Shown: positions 63,176 to 64,000 of the stretch, piece after piece
Layout: each line of letters begins with the position of its first letter
Position numbering within the stretch: position 1 is the first letter of the stretch
Assembly: GCA_003649185.1 (NCBI GenBank)
Contig: QMRB01000002.1
Coordinates: 1-64,000, forward strand
Length of the DNA stretch: 64,000 nt
Direction of reading: 5' to 3'
Source of the DNA: Thermoproteota archaeon
GTDB taxonomy: Archaea; Thermoproteota; Methanomethylicia; Culexarchaeales; B10-G16
The notes under the pieces: model-generated
What the model saw: the letters and a program-made list of their open reading frames with translations, nothing else
What the model was told of the DNA's origin: nothing
The model's database searches: none
Translations under genes and position numbers: made by a program

Positions 63176-64000
63176 ATGGAGGAACTTACCCGTAAAGCTG
63201 TCGAAACAGCCCTATCGGAAGGTGCAACCTACGCAGATATAAGAATAATTGAGATTACAAGGGAGAATATAACAACTAGAAATGGAAAAGTGAGAAATGT
63301 TGGAATAGGAAGAAGTAAAGGATTCGGTATAAGAGTTATAGTTGACGGTGCATGGGGATTTTCAAGCCACTATGAACTAACTCCAACAGAAATTGAAAAA
63401 GTTGCAAAAGAAGCAGTTAAAATTGCAAAGGCAAGTGCAAAATTAAAGAAGAAGGATGTGAAATTAGCCCCTGCAAAACCTGTCAGAGACACTTATAAAA
63501 CACCATATAAAAAGGATCCATTCAAAGTTCCATTAGAAGAAAAAATAAAGCTTCTAATAGAGAGTGATAAGAGAATAATGTCGAAGGGAGATTTAATTAA
63601 AGTTGCAACTTCAGGAATGAGAATATATAGAGAGAATAAAATCTTCGCTAATAGTGAAGGATCATACATAACTCAGGAAATAACATGGTGTGGAGCAACC
63701 ACAAGAGCAGTTGCAGTAGGCTATGGAGATGTTCAAGATAGATCATATGATGGAAGAAACTTCAATACAGGAGGATATGAGATCATTGAAGATGCAAACC
63801 TGCTGGAGGCAGCTGAAAAAAGCGGAGAGGAAGCCATTAAACTACTTCAAGCCAAGAATTGTCCATCAATGGTAACAGATCTAATAATCGGTGGAAGCCA
63901 ACTGGCACTGCAAATCCATGAATCATGTGGACATCCCACGGAGCTTGATAGAGCACTGGGAGCTGAAGCAGCATATGCTGGAACAAGCTTTCTAACTCCA
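63176..64000 (+). CDS. tldD: TldD metalloprotease subunit (partial, runs off the window)
   Basis: The first 275 codons of TldD. TldD and its partner TldE form a heterodimeric protease that degrades unfolded or modified short peptides through a narrow channel. The active-site HExxxH is HESCGH (His248 to His253), followed by PTELDRALGAEAAYAGTSFL (about 254-273), as in all TldD proteins. TldE would be expected downstream beyond the window. The start is an ATG with GGGGAG 6 nt before. Confidence 0.93.
   Translation, partial: MEELTRKAVETALSEGATYADIRIIEITRENITTRNGKVRNVGIGRSKGFGIRVIVDGAWGFSSHYELTPTEIEKVAKEAVKIAKASAKLKKKDVKLAPAKPVRDTYKTPYKKDPFKVPLEEKIKLLIESDKRIMSKGDLIKVATSGMRIYRENKIFANSEGSYITQEITWCGATTRAVAVGYGDVQDRSYDGRNFNTGGYEIIEDANLLEAAEKSGEEAIKLLQAKNCPSMVTDLIIGGSQLALQIHESCGHPTELDRALGAEAAYAGTSFLTP

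Noticed and set aside
1-64000. tRNA, rRNA, CRISPR arrays, box C/D RNA and restriction or toxin systems
   Set aside because: I looked in the intergenic gaps on both strands and saw no tRNA-like cloverleaf, regular repeat-spacer pattern or known defence gene. A covariance-model scan (tRNAscan, Infernal) would be decisive.

Overview
This 64 kb window is AT-rich archaeal DNA, most likely from the Thermoproteota/TACK side (a Bathyarchaeia-like lineage fits, but this is inference). The reasons are a ribosomal protein S25e gene, a small protein that closely matches the crenarchaeal chromatin protein Cren7, type II methionine aminopeptidase, an archaeal Elp3, geranylgeranyl-reductase-type flavoproteins, TATA-like promoters 25-45 nt before starts, and GGTGA/GGGGA ribosome binding sites often followed by TTG or GTG starts. 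I found no rRNA, tRNA, CRISPR array or prophage.

Layout. 0-8 kb: end of an unidentified gene, S25e, an Ldh_2-type dehydrogenase, two unknown winged-helix-like proteins, a PfkB kinase, the Cren7-like zinc ribbon, a PHP phosphoesterase, a reductive-dehalogenase-like Fe-S protein and a class C beta-lactamase-like serine hydrolase. 8-11 kb: a dead ChrB-like gene, a very acidic small ORF and two divergent exported proteins of unknown function. 11-14 kb: methionine aminopeptidase, DUF4438 and DUF711. 14-20.4 kb: an overlapping MacB-like ABC exporter operon with two large membrane-anchored extracellular proteins, divergent from a PadR regulator. 21.5-25.3 kb: a graveyard. A ZIP metal transporter gene is split by 3.1 kb of foreign material holding relics of a tungstate-type ABC transporter and a glycerophosphodiesterase, plus two apparently intact genes.

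25.5-43.4 kb is ordinary core and metabolic content: MFS transporter, M42 aminopeptidase, a bacterial-type ThrRS, HD and ATC-hydrolase-like proteins, a FAD oxidoreductase, a tRNA-thiolation protein, D-aminoacylase, a tRNA-modification run (Elp3, Trm9-like, TrmO), ACT-V4R, Trm5-like, SfsA, a glutamine-amidotransferase-like hydrolase and ornithine cyclodeaminase/alanine dehydrogenase. 43.4-44.5 kb is a second decayed patch: an MFS gene broken by an IS607-type recombinase relic. 44.5-51.6 kb: D-aminopeptidase (M55), FAH-family enzyme, a three-gene ABC-2 exporter and a second D-aminoacylase. 51.7-55.2 kb: a compact four-gene cluster (two zinc-ribbon membrane paralogues, an SPFH protein with C-terminal zinc ribbons, a helical protein) that resembles the bacterial YdjG/YdjI membrane-stress module. 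55.4-64 kb: a MoaD/ThiS-like protein coupled to a tungsten-type aldehyde ferredoxin oxidoreductase, a CapA-like protein, a geranylgeranyl reductase, an amidohydrolase, an SLC13-type anion transporter and the start of TldD.

Together the genes suggest an anaerobic heterotroph that processes peptides and D-amino-acid derivatives (M42, M55, two D-aminoacylases, amidohydrolases, TldD, alanine dehydrogenase-like enzyme) and uses tungsten or molybdenum pterin chemistry. The most notable items are the Ydj-like SPFH/zinc-ribbon cluster, the zinc-binding Cren7 relative, the MacB-like exporter with two anchored partners, and the deletion-biased pseudogene clusters.
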